Shown: positions 32,776 through 45,725 of the stretch, piece after piece
Layout: every line of letters begins with the position of its first letter
Numbering within the stretch: the first letter of the stretch is position 1
Origin: Typhlomys cinereus
Lineage: Eukaryota; Chordata; Mammalia; Rodentia; Platacanthomyidae
NCBI GenBank assembly: GCA_023101885.1
Contig: JALPQD010000044.1
Location: 5,361,565-5,425,564 of the forward strand
Direction: 5' to 3'
Length of the DNA stretch: 64,000 bases
Translations under genes and position numbers: made by a program
The notes under the pieces: model-generated
The model's database searches: none
Seen by the model: the letters and a program-made list of their open reading frames with translations, nothing else
What the model was told of the DNA's origin: nothing

Positions 32776-35700
32776 CTAGGAGCCACCTATTAGGGAGTAC
32801 ATACGGTGCTTAATTTTCTGGGTCTGGGATACTTCACTCAATATAATTGTCTCTAATGACATCATCCATTTCCCGGCAAATTCCAGTACTTCTTCATTTT
32901 TGATGGCTGAGTAGTACTCCATTGTATAGATGTACCACAGTTTCCTTATCCACTTGTCAACTGTTGGACATTTGGGTTGATTCCATGACTTTGCTATTGT
33001 AAACAGTGCTGCTATGAACATGGTCGCGCTTGTGCTATCGAGGTGAACCTCTGCTGCACGGGGGGTTATTCCCAAAAGTGGAATCGCAGGGTCATATGAC
33101 ATTTCAACGTTTAATTTCTTTAAGAATCTCCAGACAGCTCGCCAGAGTGGCTGTATGAGCCTGCATTCCCACCAACAAGGTAGGAGAGTTCCCCTCTCTC
33201 CACATCCTTTCCAGCATTTGGTGTTGTTCGTATTGTGGATTTTTGCCATTTGATTTGCATTTCCCTGATGGCGAAGGAAGTGGAGCATTTTTTAAGGTAT
33301 TTGTTAAATGTCTAATTTCATCCCTAGTAAAGTTTATTTTAAGTTCCAGGGCCCATTTTTTAATTGGGCCATTGTTTTCCTTGGTGTTTAGTTTTCTAAG
33401 TTCTTTGTGCACTCTGGATAATAGAGCTCTATCAGGTATGTGGTTAGTGAAGATTTTCTCCCATTCCGTGGGTTGCCTTTGAGCTCATGTTACAATCTCT
33501 TTATCTGAACAGAAGCTCTTTAATTTCACAAGATCCCAACTGTTGAGAGTTGGTAGCAGTGACTGTGCCATTGGATGTCTGTTTAGGAACGGTTGGCCTA
33601 GCCCAATCAGCTCGAGGGAATTCCCTACCCTTTCAACTATGGTTTTTAATAGACTCTGGCCTTAAATCAAGGTCCTTGATCCATTTGGAATTAAGTCTTG
33701 TACAAGGTGACTAGTACGGGTCCAGTTTTAATCTTCTTCATGTGGAGATCCAGTTTTGCCAGCACCATTTGTTGAAGATGCTGTTCTTTTTCCATTGGAT
33801 TCTTTGGGCCCCTTTGTCAAAGATCAAATGGCTGTAGTTTTGTGGGCTAATATCTGGGTCTTCAAGCCTTATCCATTGATCTGTGTGTCTATTTTGGAGC
33901 CAGTACAAGGCTGTTTGTATAGCTATGGATTTGTAGTATAGACTAAGAATTGGTATGGTGATACCTCCAGGAGTGTTTTTGTTACTCAGGATTGTCTTTG
34001 CTATCCTGGGTCTTTTGTGCCTCCATATGAACTTTGAGATTGTTTGGTCAACTTCTTTGAAGAATTGCTTTGGGATTTTAATTGGTATAGCATTGAATTT
34101 GTATATTACCTTTGGTAGGATGATCATTTTTACGATGTTGATTCTGCCAATCCAGGAAGATGGGAGGTCTTTCCACCTTCTGGTGTCTTCTGCAATTTAT
34201 TTCTTGAGGGTTTTGAAGTTTTCATTGTAGAGGTCTTTTACCTCCCTGGTTAGGTTTATATCAAGGTATTTCATTTTTTTAGGGACTATAGTAAATGGGA
34301 TTGTTTCTCTCAAGGCTTTTTCACTTCTTTCATTCTGGGCATATAGGAAGGCCTCTGATTTTTGCACATGTATTTTGTATCCTGCCACCCTGCTGAACTT
34401 CTCAATTAGTTCCAGGAGCTTCCTGGTGGAGTTTTGGGGATCACTCAGGTATAAGATCATGTCATCTGCAAATAGGGATAGCTTGACTTCTTTCTTGCCG
34501 ATTCTAATCCCTTTTATATCCCTTTCTTATGGCTTCAGCTAAGACTTCAAGTACAATATTGAATAGAATTGGTGAGAGTGGACAGCCTTGTCTAGTTCCT
34601 GATCAAAGTGGGAATGCTTCTAGTTTTTCCCCATTGAATATAATCCTTGCTGTAGGCTTGTTGTATACTGCTTTCATTATATTGATAAAGGTTCCTTCCA
34701 TTCCTACTGTCTCTAGCGTTTTGATCATAAAAGGCTGTTGGATCTTGTCAAGAGCTTTTTCTGCATCTATTGAGAGTATCATGTGGTCTTGGGCTTTGGA
34801 CTGGTTTACATGATGAATTACATTTATTGATTTGCATATGTTGAACCAACCTTGTGTGCCGGGGATAAAGCCTACTTGGTCCCCGTGAATGATCATTTTG
34901 AAATATTTTTGAATCCGATTTGCTAAGACTTTGTTGAGAATTTTTGCATCTGTGTTCAGCAGAGAGATTGGCCTATAATTTTCTTTTTTAAGTGAATCTT
35001 TATTAGGTTTTGGAATTAAAACAATATTAGCTTCATAGAAGGAATTTGGTAGTGTTCCTTCCTTTGCTATTTGTTGGAACAGTTTAAGTAGTATTGGTGT
35101 TATTAACTCCTTAAATGTCTGGTAGAACTCTATGCTGAATCCATCTGGTCCAGGACATTTTTTGGTGGGAAGATTGGAGATTACTTCCTCAGTTTCCTTT
35201 TATGTTATAGGACTATTTAAATAATTCACAACTTCCTGATTCAATTTAGGTAAGTTGTGTTTATTTAGGAATTCATCCATCTCTTTTGTGTTGTCATATT
35301 TCACGGAGTATAAGTTTTTGAAATATGATGTTATTATTCTCTGGATTTCTTGGGTATCAGTAGTGATAACTCTATCTTCATTTCAAATTTTGTTAATTTG
35401 GGTTTCCTCTCTCTTGCTTTTGGTTAATTTAGCTAGGGGTGTATCAATCTTACTGATTTTTTCAATGAACCAGCTTTTTGACTGGTTAATGTTCTCTATC
35501 AGTTTTCCTAATCTCGATTTCAGATATTTCTCCCCTTATTTTGCTAATCTCCTCTCTTCTACTGCTTTTGGGATCAGATTGCTCTAGTTTTTCTAAAGCT
35601 TTAAGCTGCATTGTTAAGTTGTTTATTTCTGATGTTTCCATTTTTCTCATGTAGGCATTAAGAGCTATGAACTTACCTCTTAGGACAGCTTTCATTGCGT

Positions 35701-36500
35701 CACAGAGATTTTGGTAAGTTGTATTTTCATTATCATTCACTTTCAGGAAATCTTGAATTTCCTTTTTAATTTCTTCCTGAATCCAGTTCTCATTCAGCAT
35801 CATAGTGTTAATTTTCCAGGACTTAGTGTATTTTCTCTTGTTTGTTGTGTTGTGGATGTCCAGCTTTAGGCCGTGGTGGTCTGATAGGGCACAGGTTAGA
35901 ATTTCAACTTTCCTGTATATGTGGAGATTCATTTTGTGGCCCGATATGTGATCTATTTTGGAGAAAGTTCCTTGTGCTGCTGAGAAAAATGTGTATTCTT
36001 TGGTGGGTGGATGAAAAGTTCGATAGAGATCTGTAAGGTCCATTTCTTTAAGGGTTTGATTAAGTTCCAAAGTGTCCCTGTTAAGCTTTTGACCTGTTGA
36101 TCTATCCCATGTTGAGAGGGTGGTGTTGAAATCCCCAAGAATTATTGTTTGGGGGTTGCTTTCTCCTTTTAGACACTGTAGGATTTTCTTAATGAATGTG
36201 GAGGGGCCCGTATTGGGTGCATATATGTTCAGTATTGTGAAGTCTTCCTGGTGAATTGTACCTGTGACTAAAATATAGTATCCATCTGTGTCTCTTATGA
36301 TTTTTTTGGGTTTGAAGTCCACTTTGTCCGACAGCATAATGGCTATCCCTGCCTGTTTCCTAGTTCCATTAACTTGCAGAATTTTGGACCAGCCTTTCAT
36401 TTTTAGGATGTGCCTATCTTTTGTGGTGAGATGAGTTTCCTGAAGGCAGCAGATTTATGGGTTGTGATTTTTAATCCAAGTTTGTAATCTGTGTCTCTTA
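32776..36500 (-). pseudogene. L1-F ORF2 remnant
   Basis: Endonuclease, reverse transcriptase and C-terminal cysteine domains are all present on the minus strand. The endonuclease frame (36400-35486) is open for about 300 codons with GDFN and SDHHGL motifs. The FADD reverse transcriptase motif lies near 34475-34460, and the C-terminal cysteine motif near 33225-33170. Frameshifts and stops break it into at least six pieces. It is better preserved than L1-A in the endonuclease part. Confidence 0.9.
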
Positions 36501-36831
36501 ATCGGTGAGTTAATACCATTGACATTTAATGTTATAATGGAGAAATTATTTTTAATTCTGGACATTTTTTATGTTTAGTGGATTTTGTAAGCTTATAGTT
36601 TTACATTTATATTTTTGTGGTATTATACTTCCCTTCTGTCCTCCTGGATACGCTTGTTCCTTTCTTCAAGTTTGCGCATCATTTCTAAGATACTAGGGAT
36701 TCTGGAGCTAACATGTGACATCTATTAAGGAGGGATGTATATCACAGGAGGAGTCAGCCCAAGACAGTGATATATTCTGCAGGCAGCTGTGATACACAGG
36801 TGGAACCAAAGTCCTTTGGAAGTGAGGTTAT

Positions 36832-38600
36832 TTCTTTTTTTTTTTTTCATGGATCAAAAAGTATGTTTAGGTAGAAAAGTTGACTCAACCCAAAAAATGC
36901 AAAAAACAGATTACAATGAGTTTAGATTTCCTGATATACTACTCCCAACTCTAAGGTAGAAGTAACACATTGTTCACTTACATGCCCACATTTCTGACTC
37001 AAGCTAAGGAAGTGAAAAGAAACTCAAAATGATCCCAAACTCAGAACAGTCCCAAGTCAATATGGGAACCTTAATTGAGAAATCTAATAATTCTCAGAAA
37101 GTTTTAAGTGGGAAGTTTCTAACAGTACCTGGTTAGTGCTTTCCTGTAGGTTTCTCAAAATGAGTCCAACCTCTCACAAAGCACTCAAGCACAAGTTATG
37201 GCAGCAAGTCCAGAAGGCTCTGTACTGGAACTATGTTAATAATGGTAAAAGAAACTTGAGGACCAGATGTTGAGACTCCCCTCATGTCCCACAGTTGGAG
37301 TCCTAAGTAGTTTTCCGCTTCTTGGCAGACAGTCTTTCAAATACCTCACGGACCCCAGCTGCTTTTTGTTTAAAAAACTTTGTGTTTTGCGCAGTCTCTT
37401 GACCCCATGCAGAGTCGAAGGAAGTGGTATCTTGATCCACAAGGTGGGTATGTTTGGTACGACCAGAACATCCAAAATTCTTGACCTGCATGACTTTAGG
37501 AAGAATGGTTTTGTTGAAATGATCCTCAGGGGTAGGAGCACTGAAATCTCTCTTATATAATTCTTCATCCTCATCCATGAAGAAGGCACCCCGATGATAG
37601 CATTTCTGTAAAAATTTGTATTTGCCCTTAACAGCTTTCTTGGTAATGACTGCCATTTGCTCGAAGCTCAGCCCGCCTTTCTTCCTCAGTAAGGTTTCGC
37701 ATGCGTTCAATTTCTGCTTTCTCCTTTTCAAGTGCTTCTCAGTCTTCTCTGTCCTTTTTGATTCTTTTTAGCTCTCGGACTTTCCATGCTTCATATTCTT
37801 CCTCATCATTTTCATCGTCAGTATTGAGAGCGTCCAGTGCTGCCAGAGATCACTTGTTCCCCTCCAATTCTTTTTTGTTTTCCTCTTCTACAATCTCCTC
37901 GGCCATTCGTTTTGCTTCCTGTTCCAGTTCTTTCTGTTTCAGTGCTTCAGCTTCACATACTTGAACTGTCACTCGGTCCTTCTTTCGAATGAAGACAGGC
38001 TTAAGGCGAGGCTCCATCTCATCTTCACTGTCTGTATATTCCTCATACTCAGACTCTGATTCTGACTCCTCCCCAGAACGTCCTTCATCTTCTACCTCCA
38101 TGACTTCCATTTCTTCGTTTTTCCTCTCCTGTGCTTGTTGCCGCATCATGCCTCTGCACTGCTCTATTTCCTCCTCATCAATTTCTTCTTTTTCTTCTTC
38201 ACTGCTATCTTCTCATTAAATGTGCCAAGTATCTCCTTCTACTTCTGAGTCACTTTCTCCAACCACTTCAGGGTCTACTATTTTTCGATGTCGAGCCAAT
38301 CTTTCTTCCACATCTTCGCTAATATGGTTCTGTAAATGACGTAGTTGGGGGTCACTAGATGAGTCTTCCTCTTGCTCTTCAGGCTCTGCTTCTTGTTCTT
38401 TGGCTTTCTTAATGAACTGAAATTCTTCATCCTCTTCATCTGAGGACTCCATAGGAGCATAGTCTGGCCTTTTTCTGGACACATAGCACTTTACTTTCAC
38501 TTTTTCCATAGAAAGCTCACCTTTCTCATTGTGAACCAGGACGGCCCTGGACGTGGACTGAATGGGCAGCTGCTTCATGAGCCATTGTATGTTGAAACTA
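36832..38600 (-). pseudogene. Mfap1: Processed pseudogene of Mfap1
   Basis: An intronless minus-strand copy of microfibril-associated protein 1, which despite its name is a nuclear spliceosome (B complex) protein. Segments in order are 'LMKQLPIQST' near 38580, 'RPDYAPMESSDEEDEEFQF' near 38460, an Asp/Glu-rich middle (38149-37850) and the conserved C-terminus 'GKYKFLQK' to 'AKKRKTT' with a stop at 37303. About 450 bp of probable 3' UTR ends in a poly-T run (36832-36847), the copied poly(A) tail. Breaks: a stop after 'EGDTWHI' (38216), a 21-bp deletion near 37900, and frameshifts between 37731 and 37850. The first few codons are missing or altered. No target duplication was pinned down. Confidence 0.93.
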
Positions 38601-38769
38601 GGTAACTTTTCTTTTAATTTTAAGGAGGCTTTGTACATTGGACTTTTGAACTATGTTGGGGCTTCTGATGTAATCTATGGGACTGTTAAAGTTGGACTGA
38701 GTATGGTTTGCATCATAAGGTGGCCATGATCCTATGGAGGCCAAGGGTGGAGAACATAACTTTTGAGTA

Positions 38770-38960
38770 TAACTTTTGTCCCACAGGCTCATATTTTGGA
38801 ATGCAGAGTTGATAGTTGGAAAGGTGTGGCAACTTTAGGAGGTGTGGCCTTTCTGTTAGGAGGCATGTCACATCAGGTGGGCCTTTGGGTTGGTTGGTCC
38901 AACCCTGCTGCTCATAGTAGTCTTCAGTTTTTCTTTTTCAACTCTAAGATGAATATTACT
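38770..38960. repeat. Fragment of a rodent interspersed repeat
   Basis: 'ggaaaggtgtggcaac', 'aggaggtgtggcctttc' and 'aggaggcatgtcacatcagg' match the repeated 'ggtgtggcc' style of a common rodent dispersed repeat. I do not name the family. Confidence 0.45.
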
Positions 38961-39887
38961 TAATCCACCTCCAGGTTCTACCAGCCAACCATACCTTTAC
39001 CATCAGATAGACTGTATCTCTCCTCTGGAAGCATAAGCCAAGAAAATCCCACTTTCTCTCTAAAAATAAAGCTCTGAAAACAAAACTAATGGGTCTATGT
39101 GACCCTGGTTTGTTTTCCAGGCTCTGAATAGCCAAGGGACCCATGAGAGGGAAGAGAGGCAAAGGAAGCAGAAAACCGTTTTTGTTCTGACTCACTGGAT
39201 TGAGTGTGTGTTCTCTGTGCATTGCTGAATGAACTTCTGGTCAGTGGCAAAGAACAGAGGGAGATGGTCAGTCCATCTGTGGCCCAGTTAAGAAGGTAGA
39301 GTACACAGAGACTGATGAACCCATCAACTCTATGTAGGCTTCAACAGTGTGCTGGCTAAGGGTCATCATCTTTTAATGTCTGGACTCCTCAATTCACCTG
39401 TATACCACTATTTTTGATTTTAACCTTTTAAAACGAGGGGATTTCATGATTCACTTCTCTATTCTGGGATTTGCTACCAGGACTCACCAACTTAGCATGC
39501 TCATATCTTTTCTCTACTTCAAAGCATGTTATGTTCTGTTTACAGACCCAGTCATGGGAAGACGTGTTATTGTAAGCATCAAGTAACATGTGGGGGGAAA
39601 GCCTACTATTCTCTGAGTGGAAGCATGCTGAGAGCTTAAGTGTGTATTATTCTGGAAAGAAGCATTTAGTTGCAAGAATGGCAGAGTCCATGCAAATTTT
39701 GACAGGAAATCATGGATATACTTCCATTTGAGAACAGCTCTTCAAGTCATGGTCTCTTGACACTTTCCCAAATATTGAGGCATTGTGAATCTTTAGAAGA
39801 GTGTTAGGGCACAAAATCCAGTATAATGGAGTCTACTGTCTCATTTTGAAGAGTACTGAACCCTGTCCATTTAGAACTAGCAGATAT

Positions 39888-39980
39888 AATGCTGCTGCTA
39901 CTGCTGTTGTTGCTGCTGCCCCATTGTCCATGCTGCTGCTGCTGCTGTTCTTGCTGTTGTAGCTGTTAGTGTTGCTGCCA
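39888..39980. repeat. Imperfect (GCT)n trinucleotide repeat
   Basis: Runs of GCT mixed with GTT and ACT. The longest pure stretch is five or six units. It does not sit in a recognisable coding frame. Confidence 0.9.
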
Positions 39981-42764
39981 TATTTGGGAGTGTCTATGGG
40001 TAATGGTCCCTAACTCAGACCATGAAGTGTTTGTAAGGTATTGGTCCCCTGAACACCTTAAATCTTACCAACAATCTCTCCTTCCAGATCTCCAAGAGAG
40101 ATGACATTGTGAATGTTGGAAGATGTTTAGAAACGTGGGCATCCTGAGAAGCAAAAGAGAAGAAAATCTTCACTGATACCTGTGTCTCCTATCTACTCCC
40201 TATGAAGGCCAGAAACACTATACTGACACTTATTCTGGGGACACATTGTCAATGGCTTTAACTTAAGGCCTTGCGAAAATTTAATTCAAAATGGTATGTT
40301 AAATGACACAAACTCTTAAGAATAAAGATCTCACTATGCAAACAGTCATTCCCATAACTTGACTTTCTCTGGAGTTGTCCAATCTCGATGTCCTTAATAT
40401 GCTTCTTGATTTAGTAGCAAGTTATACACATGAGTCCTGATTTTCTTTCAGAGAGCTTTGTCTTTGGGTAGCTTGCTGCTGTACTTACACCTGGTCCATA
40501 GGTCTCCCTTTTCGAAAGGAATTTTTGGGTACTTATGTTATGCCCTGTTCAGAGTCATCTAAACATCGGCCACAACATGCTCTGTGAGGTATGGATGTGT
40601 TCTGAGGATAGCAAGGCGGTGTGCTCATATCTGTGAGTACAAAGAGATCACGTTCTGGGTGGGGGAAAACATCCAGAATAAAGCTTAATTCTATATAAGT
40701 TAATGTCAGAAACATGTCTGACAGTCTCATTTAGGTGATAAGCTTCACTGTACAATAACAACCACCCCTAAAAAGAGCTAATATTTATGCCAATTACAGT
40801 TTGAATATTAAGAAGATAAGAAACTGTTTTCTTCTTGAATTGATTTATAACAGGAGCACACCTTTGGTGCTGTGTGTAACCCAAGACTAGGACATTTTGA
40901 TGGGGAGGGCATAGGACAAAAGATGAAAGAAACTTCTAAGTTTCTTATCTGCAAGGACATGATATCAAACTTAAACATAAGCATTTATCATGGTATCAAA
41001 GATTAGAAAAGCTCTAAATCTTTTTCCAAAAAACTTCCACTTGAAACAAAGTTGCAAGGTTCTCCGATCTCTTCTATAATGTGTCCATGGTTTCCTTAAG
41101 GAGCACACAGGTCGTATCTTTAGGCGTAACACCAAGAGAGTCCTGCACCCAAATCAACTTGTTCTCCTGACAAGTGTTGATCTAACTAACTGCTGGACTG
41201 ATGCATTCATGGAAGACAGCAAGTATATGTATTGAAAGAAGTTTGGGATATCTAAACCTTCAGAGATCTCTGTAACCTAAAGCAACTTGCAGAGAAAATC
41301 ATGACCCAGAATGTGTAGGGTAATGAGGCAGAAGAACAATGAGGGACAGGTCTCTTTGTCCACCCTATGCATTCAGAACTACAATACAAAACTCACAATG
41401 GTTTCAACAGAACACAGGGACTACAGAGATATGCTGATCTGGCAAGTGAAGATAGTTCCTCTTATCTGTCTGGTACATATGATCCTGTAGCTTTTTGTGT
41501 TGGTGTGCGCTCTTCTGGTACTCTAGACCAGAAAATGTAACTAGACACTATCAAGTCAGAATAAAACCCCTAGTTCCCTTAAATCACATGGCTGTGAATT
41601 TATGAGCAACCATGCAGAGTCACTACAATTTGAGCAAAGTAGTTCTTTCAGAATTTGTCCTACTTTCACATTTCTATGCTCACACAGATAAGATACCATT
41701 TCTAGTCATGTTAACCAGTATGAGAAGGGCTTTTCTATTATCAACATTATCCATTTTCTCAAACATTTGCCCAAATGTCTTTCAGTGTCGTACATGAAAT
41801 ATCTCTTCTCTGATCAAATGGGCATTTAGCTTTGATTATTGAACTCTCAAAAGAATAAAAAGTCTGTTACATCTAAATTTCCAGCTTGTGTTGCTCATGT
41901 CAGTATCAATGCGCATTGCTCTACAGATGAGGGCAGAATTGCAGAAAATATAAGATTGCTTTTGACATAATTTCATAAAGGAATCTGAGACCTTAATATA
42001 AAAGCTTTCAAGACAATGCCCAGCTGTGAGGCAAATGTCACAGCCTCCCTGCAAGACTCACTCTAGGCCATCTCCTTTAAACATAGCCATAGGGGACATC
42101 CTTCATATTGTTGCTTTCTTTGACCTCAACCCTGCTCAACTCTGCCTTATCTACCACCTGTTACCCTTCTACTTGTCAATTCTGTCTCTCCTGATCTTTT
42201 CCCTCTACCTCTTCAGTCTCTGCTTGCATGGCTGTCTCTGTTAGCCTTTCCACCCCATATAAACTGTTTTGTTCACACTTATTCTGAAATATAATGTATC
42301 GAGGAAGTAAAGATATTCCTCCTCCTTTATAGGGTACCTCATAGAGACCTTATCATTCACACATTCACGTCTTTCTGTATGACAGTCCTGTCAGGACTCC
42401 TGGATTCTGATCTTGTCCTGAGACCAGCATGGAGTAGCTTCCAGGTCCTACCTTGAGAGTAGAAGGCAGGGACTTTCTCGGTAGTTGTTTCATACTGAGA
42501 GATATATTTTTGGGTACTGGAGATGAACCACATGGAAAAACGTAGGTGCCCCAGGAGTAGTTCATCTAGTTTAGCAGTAGTCTGGTATCTAGCTTAGAAT
42601 TTGTCTTTGGTTGCAGCATGCAGAACTCTGTGTGCAGAATATCACCCGGGTAGAAGCCTGAGTGTTGTCATTGTGTACAGGACTTACTTTGTGTACTATG
42701 TAAGTCTGCCGTGGATGTAGACCGTACTGGGGAGCAGTGTGCACAGTGCTCACTGTGTGCTTCT

Positions 42765-43110
42765 CTTAACTTCATATTTCATTGCTCTGACAAGGATGCC
42801 AACAAGACAAAAACTTAATTGAGAAAGCATTTATTTTATCTCATCATTCTAGTCTGCAGTCCATCATAATAGGAAATCACAGCACTTGGTGCCAGAGGGA
42901 AGAATGTGGACAAGTAGCAATGACACATGCGTGCCTGCTTGCCTACTCAACTCTCTTGATCGTTACACAATCCCAGACTTTGTGCCTATGGAAAGGTCCT
43001 GCCTGTGATTCAGTTGGCTCTTCTTTTTTTTTTTTTTTTCAGTTGGCTCTTCTCATGTCAATTATTTGTATCCAGAGACTTGCATTCCAGTTATGGAGCT
43101 GACAGATGGG
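42765..43110. repeat. Old unclassified interspersed repeat with poly-T insertion
   Basis: It contains the 'gaaagcatttattttatctc' motif typical of antisense rodent LTR or hAT repeats. Inside, 'cagttggctcttct' is repeated on both sides of a T run (about 43009-43054), which could be a tiny retroinsertion or slippage. Confidence 0.4.
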
Positions 43111-43431
43111 ATGAATGGTCAGAGTACTATTCCTACATTGAATTCAGAATGTGGTTGAATGTTGTCATGTGAATTCTTTTCTTTTCCTGTTGCTGGAAGT
43201 ATATAATATGTCAAAATAAACTACATTTCAAGTTACAATCTATCAAGAATGGGAAACAGCATCAGCACCTTCAAGTAGCTATAATTAAGGTCAATAGTCA
43301 TAAAGTCAGAGCATGAATGTTTGATAATGCTCATCTCTTATTGTCTGTTTTCATAGAGTTTTAAAACATAGGACATAATCCCTCCCAGACTTAAGGATGA
43401 TCTTCTCTATCAATTAATGCAAGAAAAATGA

Positions 43432-43640
43432 GAGGCTGGAGAGGTGGCTCAGGGGTTAAGCTTCTGCCTTGCAGGCGGAAGGTCCTGAGTTCGGATCCTA
43501 GACCCCACATATAGACCGGATGGAAGCAGGGCAGCCTGCGTTTCTGGTCCTGTTAGGGCGGAGCCTGTGAATCCCGGGGCAGAGTAAACAAGGAGGAGGT
43601 GGAGGTGTTCATGGTGGTTCCCCAATTTGCCCGTGGTTCT

Positions 43641-43694
<54 letters not shown>

Positions 43695-43720
43695 GCGCGC
43701 GCACATGCACAATTGAATAT
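43432..43720 (+). mobile_element. tRNA-derived SINE with B2-like head, copy 2
   Basis: Same family as 17186-17494. A box at 43445-43455 (tggctcagggg), B box at 43489-43498 (gttcggatcc), the same GC-rich body, then a CA/CG repeat (about 43643-43702). Unlike copy 1, no AT-rich tail follows 'cacaattgaatat'; L1 3' UTR sequence begins at once. Confidence 0.85.
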
Positions 43721-44030
43721 GATCCTTAAAGGCAAGGGATTAACAGCCACAATAGTGTTCCTATACTAAAGGGGAACACAAAATAAAAGTGCTCTAGGTA
43801 ATACCACTGAGTCCTTACACCTCATCAGAGAGGAGTACCCAGAAGGAAGTTTGACATGCACACTATAGGATGCTCCAGGAATGGGGGGGGTCGCACTGGG
43901 AGAAAGGGAGGGAGGGGGCAAAGGAAAGGAAAAAGGTGGGGAGGGAGCAAGGAGATCCAGGGAGGGTTGGAGGGAGGGAGGGGAATGGGGTACTTATCAA
44001 CTTTGTATGAGTGGAAGAATAAATATTAGA
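43721..44030 (+). mobile_element. L1 3' UTR fragment fused to the SINE
   Basis: It starts at the 'gatccttaaaggcaaggg' block of the 3' UTR and runs through the G-rich tract to 'tatgagtggaagaataaat'. It has no 5' flank of its own apart from the SINE. Confidence 0.8.
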
Positions 44031-44035
44031 ATATA

Positions 44036-44370
44036 TCAGACTGCGCTATGTCCAAGACATTATTGACCCCACAAAGTCTAGCTTGGACTAAAGGCACTAA
44101 GATCCTTGGAGGATAGGGACTGACAGTCACAATAGTGTTCCTAAACTTAAGGGGAACACAGGAAAGGGTTCTGGGATATGCCCCTGGGTCCTTGCACTTC
44201 ATCAGAGAGGAGGACCCAGAGGAGAGTTTGGCATGCACAGTAAATGATGCTCTGGGGATGGGGGGGAGGTGGAGGGAGGGAGGGGACTGGTGTACATGTT
44301 AAGTTTGTATGAGCGGAAATAATAATTAAAAAAAATAAAAATAAAAATGGAATACTACACTTAAAAAAAA
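44036..44370 (+). mobile_element. Second L1 3' UTR fragment
   Basis: It begins at 'gcgctatgtccaagacattattgacccc' and runs to 'tatgagcggaaataataatt' and an A-rich tail. It lies directly behind the previous fragment in the same orientation. Confidence 0.8.
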
Positions 44371-44495
44371 GAAAGAAAGAGAAATTTGCAAGTTGTATCT
44401 ATTGGTTTATTTCAGCTGAAAAACATTTATCAGTCAATTACTCTGTGGTGTACACAGAGAGACCTGATCTTGCCTTGAGTTGTTTCTTCTCTCGG

Positions 44496-45725
44496 GATTG
44501 TAACACGAGCTCAAAGGCAACCCACAGAATGGGAGAAAATCTTCACTAACCACATATCTGATAGAGCTCTACTATCCAGAGTGCACAAAGAACTTAGAAA
44601 ACTAAACACCAAGGAAACTAATGGCCCAATTAAAAAATGGGCCCTGGAACTTAAAAGAAACTTTACCAGGGATGAAATTAAAATGTCTAACAAATATCTT
44701 AAAAAATGTTCCACTTCCTTAGCCATCAGGGAAATGCAAATCAAAACTTCCCTGAGATATCATCTAATCCCGGTCAGGATGGCAAAAATCCACAATACAA
44801 ACAACACCAAATGTTAGAGAGGATGTGGAGAGAGGGGAACTCTCCTACATTGCTGGTGGGAATGCAGGCTCATACAACCACTCTGGTGAGCGTCTGGAGA
44901 TTCTTAAAGAAATTAAAGATTGAAATGCCATATGACCCTGAGATTCCACTTCTGGGAATAACCTCCCATACAGCAAACACTCACCTCAATAGCAGAAGCA
45001 CGACCATGTTTATAGCAGCACTGTTTACTAGCAAAGTCATGGAATCAACCCAAATGTCCAACAGTTGACGAGTGGATAAGGAAACTGTGGTACATCTATA
45101 CAATGGAATACTACTCAGCCATCAAAAATGATGAATTACTGGAATTTGCCAGGAAATGGATGTCATTAGAAACAATTATATTAAGTGAAGTATCCCAGAC
45201 CCAGAAAATTAAGCGCCGTATGTACTCCCTAATAGGTGTCTTCTAGTACCAAACCCACCCTGCCCACCTAGAGACACTCAAAGATAAATCTCTGTAATAT
45301 CTACAGTAATTGCAAGGAGTATGAACAGGAGGGATTGGGTAGGAGGGCCATACCAGAAACAATGAGAGAGGGGACCATGTAACAGCAGAGAAAATAGGCC
45401 TCCATCAAGGACTTCAAGTAAGTACTGAGACACCTGGTTAAGTTCACAGACTTTCATTCATGATCATTTACAACTGAGGAGGTATGATCTCACCAGAAGA
45501 GGAGGGCATATAGTCTGGCAGATAAAAAATAACCATTTGCAAATGGGTGATTGAACCCTCCCTGCCTGTGGTTTCCTACTTTTATTATATCTACCTTTGA
45601 ATGTGCTCTTATAACAAGACTTCAGTTTAACAGCTTTTTATCTCTGGCCAGGGGGTGACATATAATGCCTATCAGGATGGAGTGAAGGGCATTGCAGGAG
45701 CAGCAAAACTGCAAAAGAAAATCAA
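44496..45725 (+). mobile_element. Truncated L1 (L1-D): ORF2 C-terminus and part of 3' UTR
   Basis: It starts inside ORF2 at 'attgtaacacgagctcaaag', includes the C-terminal cysteine region and the ORF2 stop (about 45245), then 3' UTR up to 'gcaaaagaaaatcaac', where an inverted L1 piece begins. The remaining 3' UTR of this copy is not found beyond the later insertions. Confidence 0.85.

Larger units (their letters stand above)
31605..36686 (-). mobile_element. 5'-truncated L1 with 3' transduction (L1-F)
   Basis: A 5.1-kb minus-strand insertion between perfect 17-bp target duplications, aagatactagggattct (31588-31604 and 36687-36703). From 3' to 5' it holds a terminal poly-T (31605-31613), about 117 bp of non-L1 sequence (31614-31730), a second poly-T (31731-31744), the L1 3' UTR (to about 32775), ORF2 (to about 36500) and the last codons of ORF1, where it is truncated. 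Two A tails separated by unique DNA are the hallmark of a 3' transduction. Confidence 0.93.
38961..43431. other. Mostly unique sequence, no gene seen
   Basis: Open frames are short and lack domains. It contains an imperfect GCT repeat (39888-39980) and one old interspersed repeat (42765-43110). Confidence 0.4.

Noticed and set aside
37701..38322. Ser-rich plus-strand frames
   Set aside because: Antisense shadows of the acidic Mfap1 pseudogene coding sequence.
39888..39980. GCT repeat as a coding polyglutamine or polyleucine tract
   Set aside because: No long open frame surrounds it.
43449..43750. Cys/Val repeat frames on the minus strand
   Set aside because: Translations of the CA/CG repeat at the end of the SINE.
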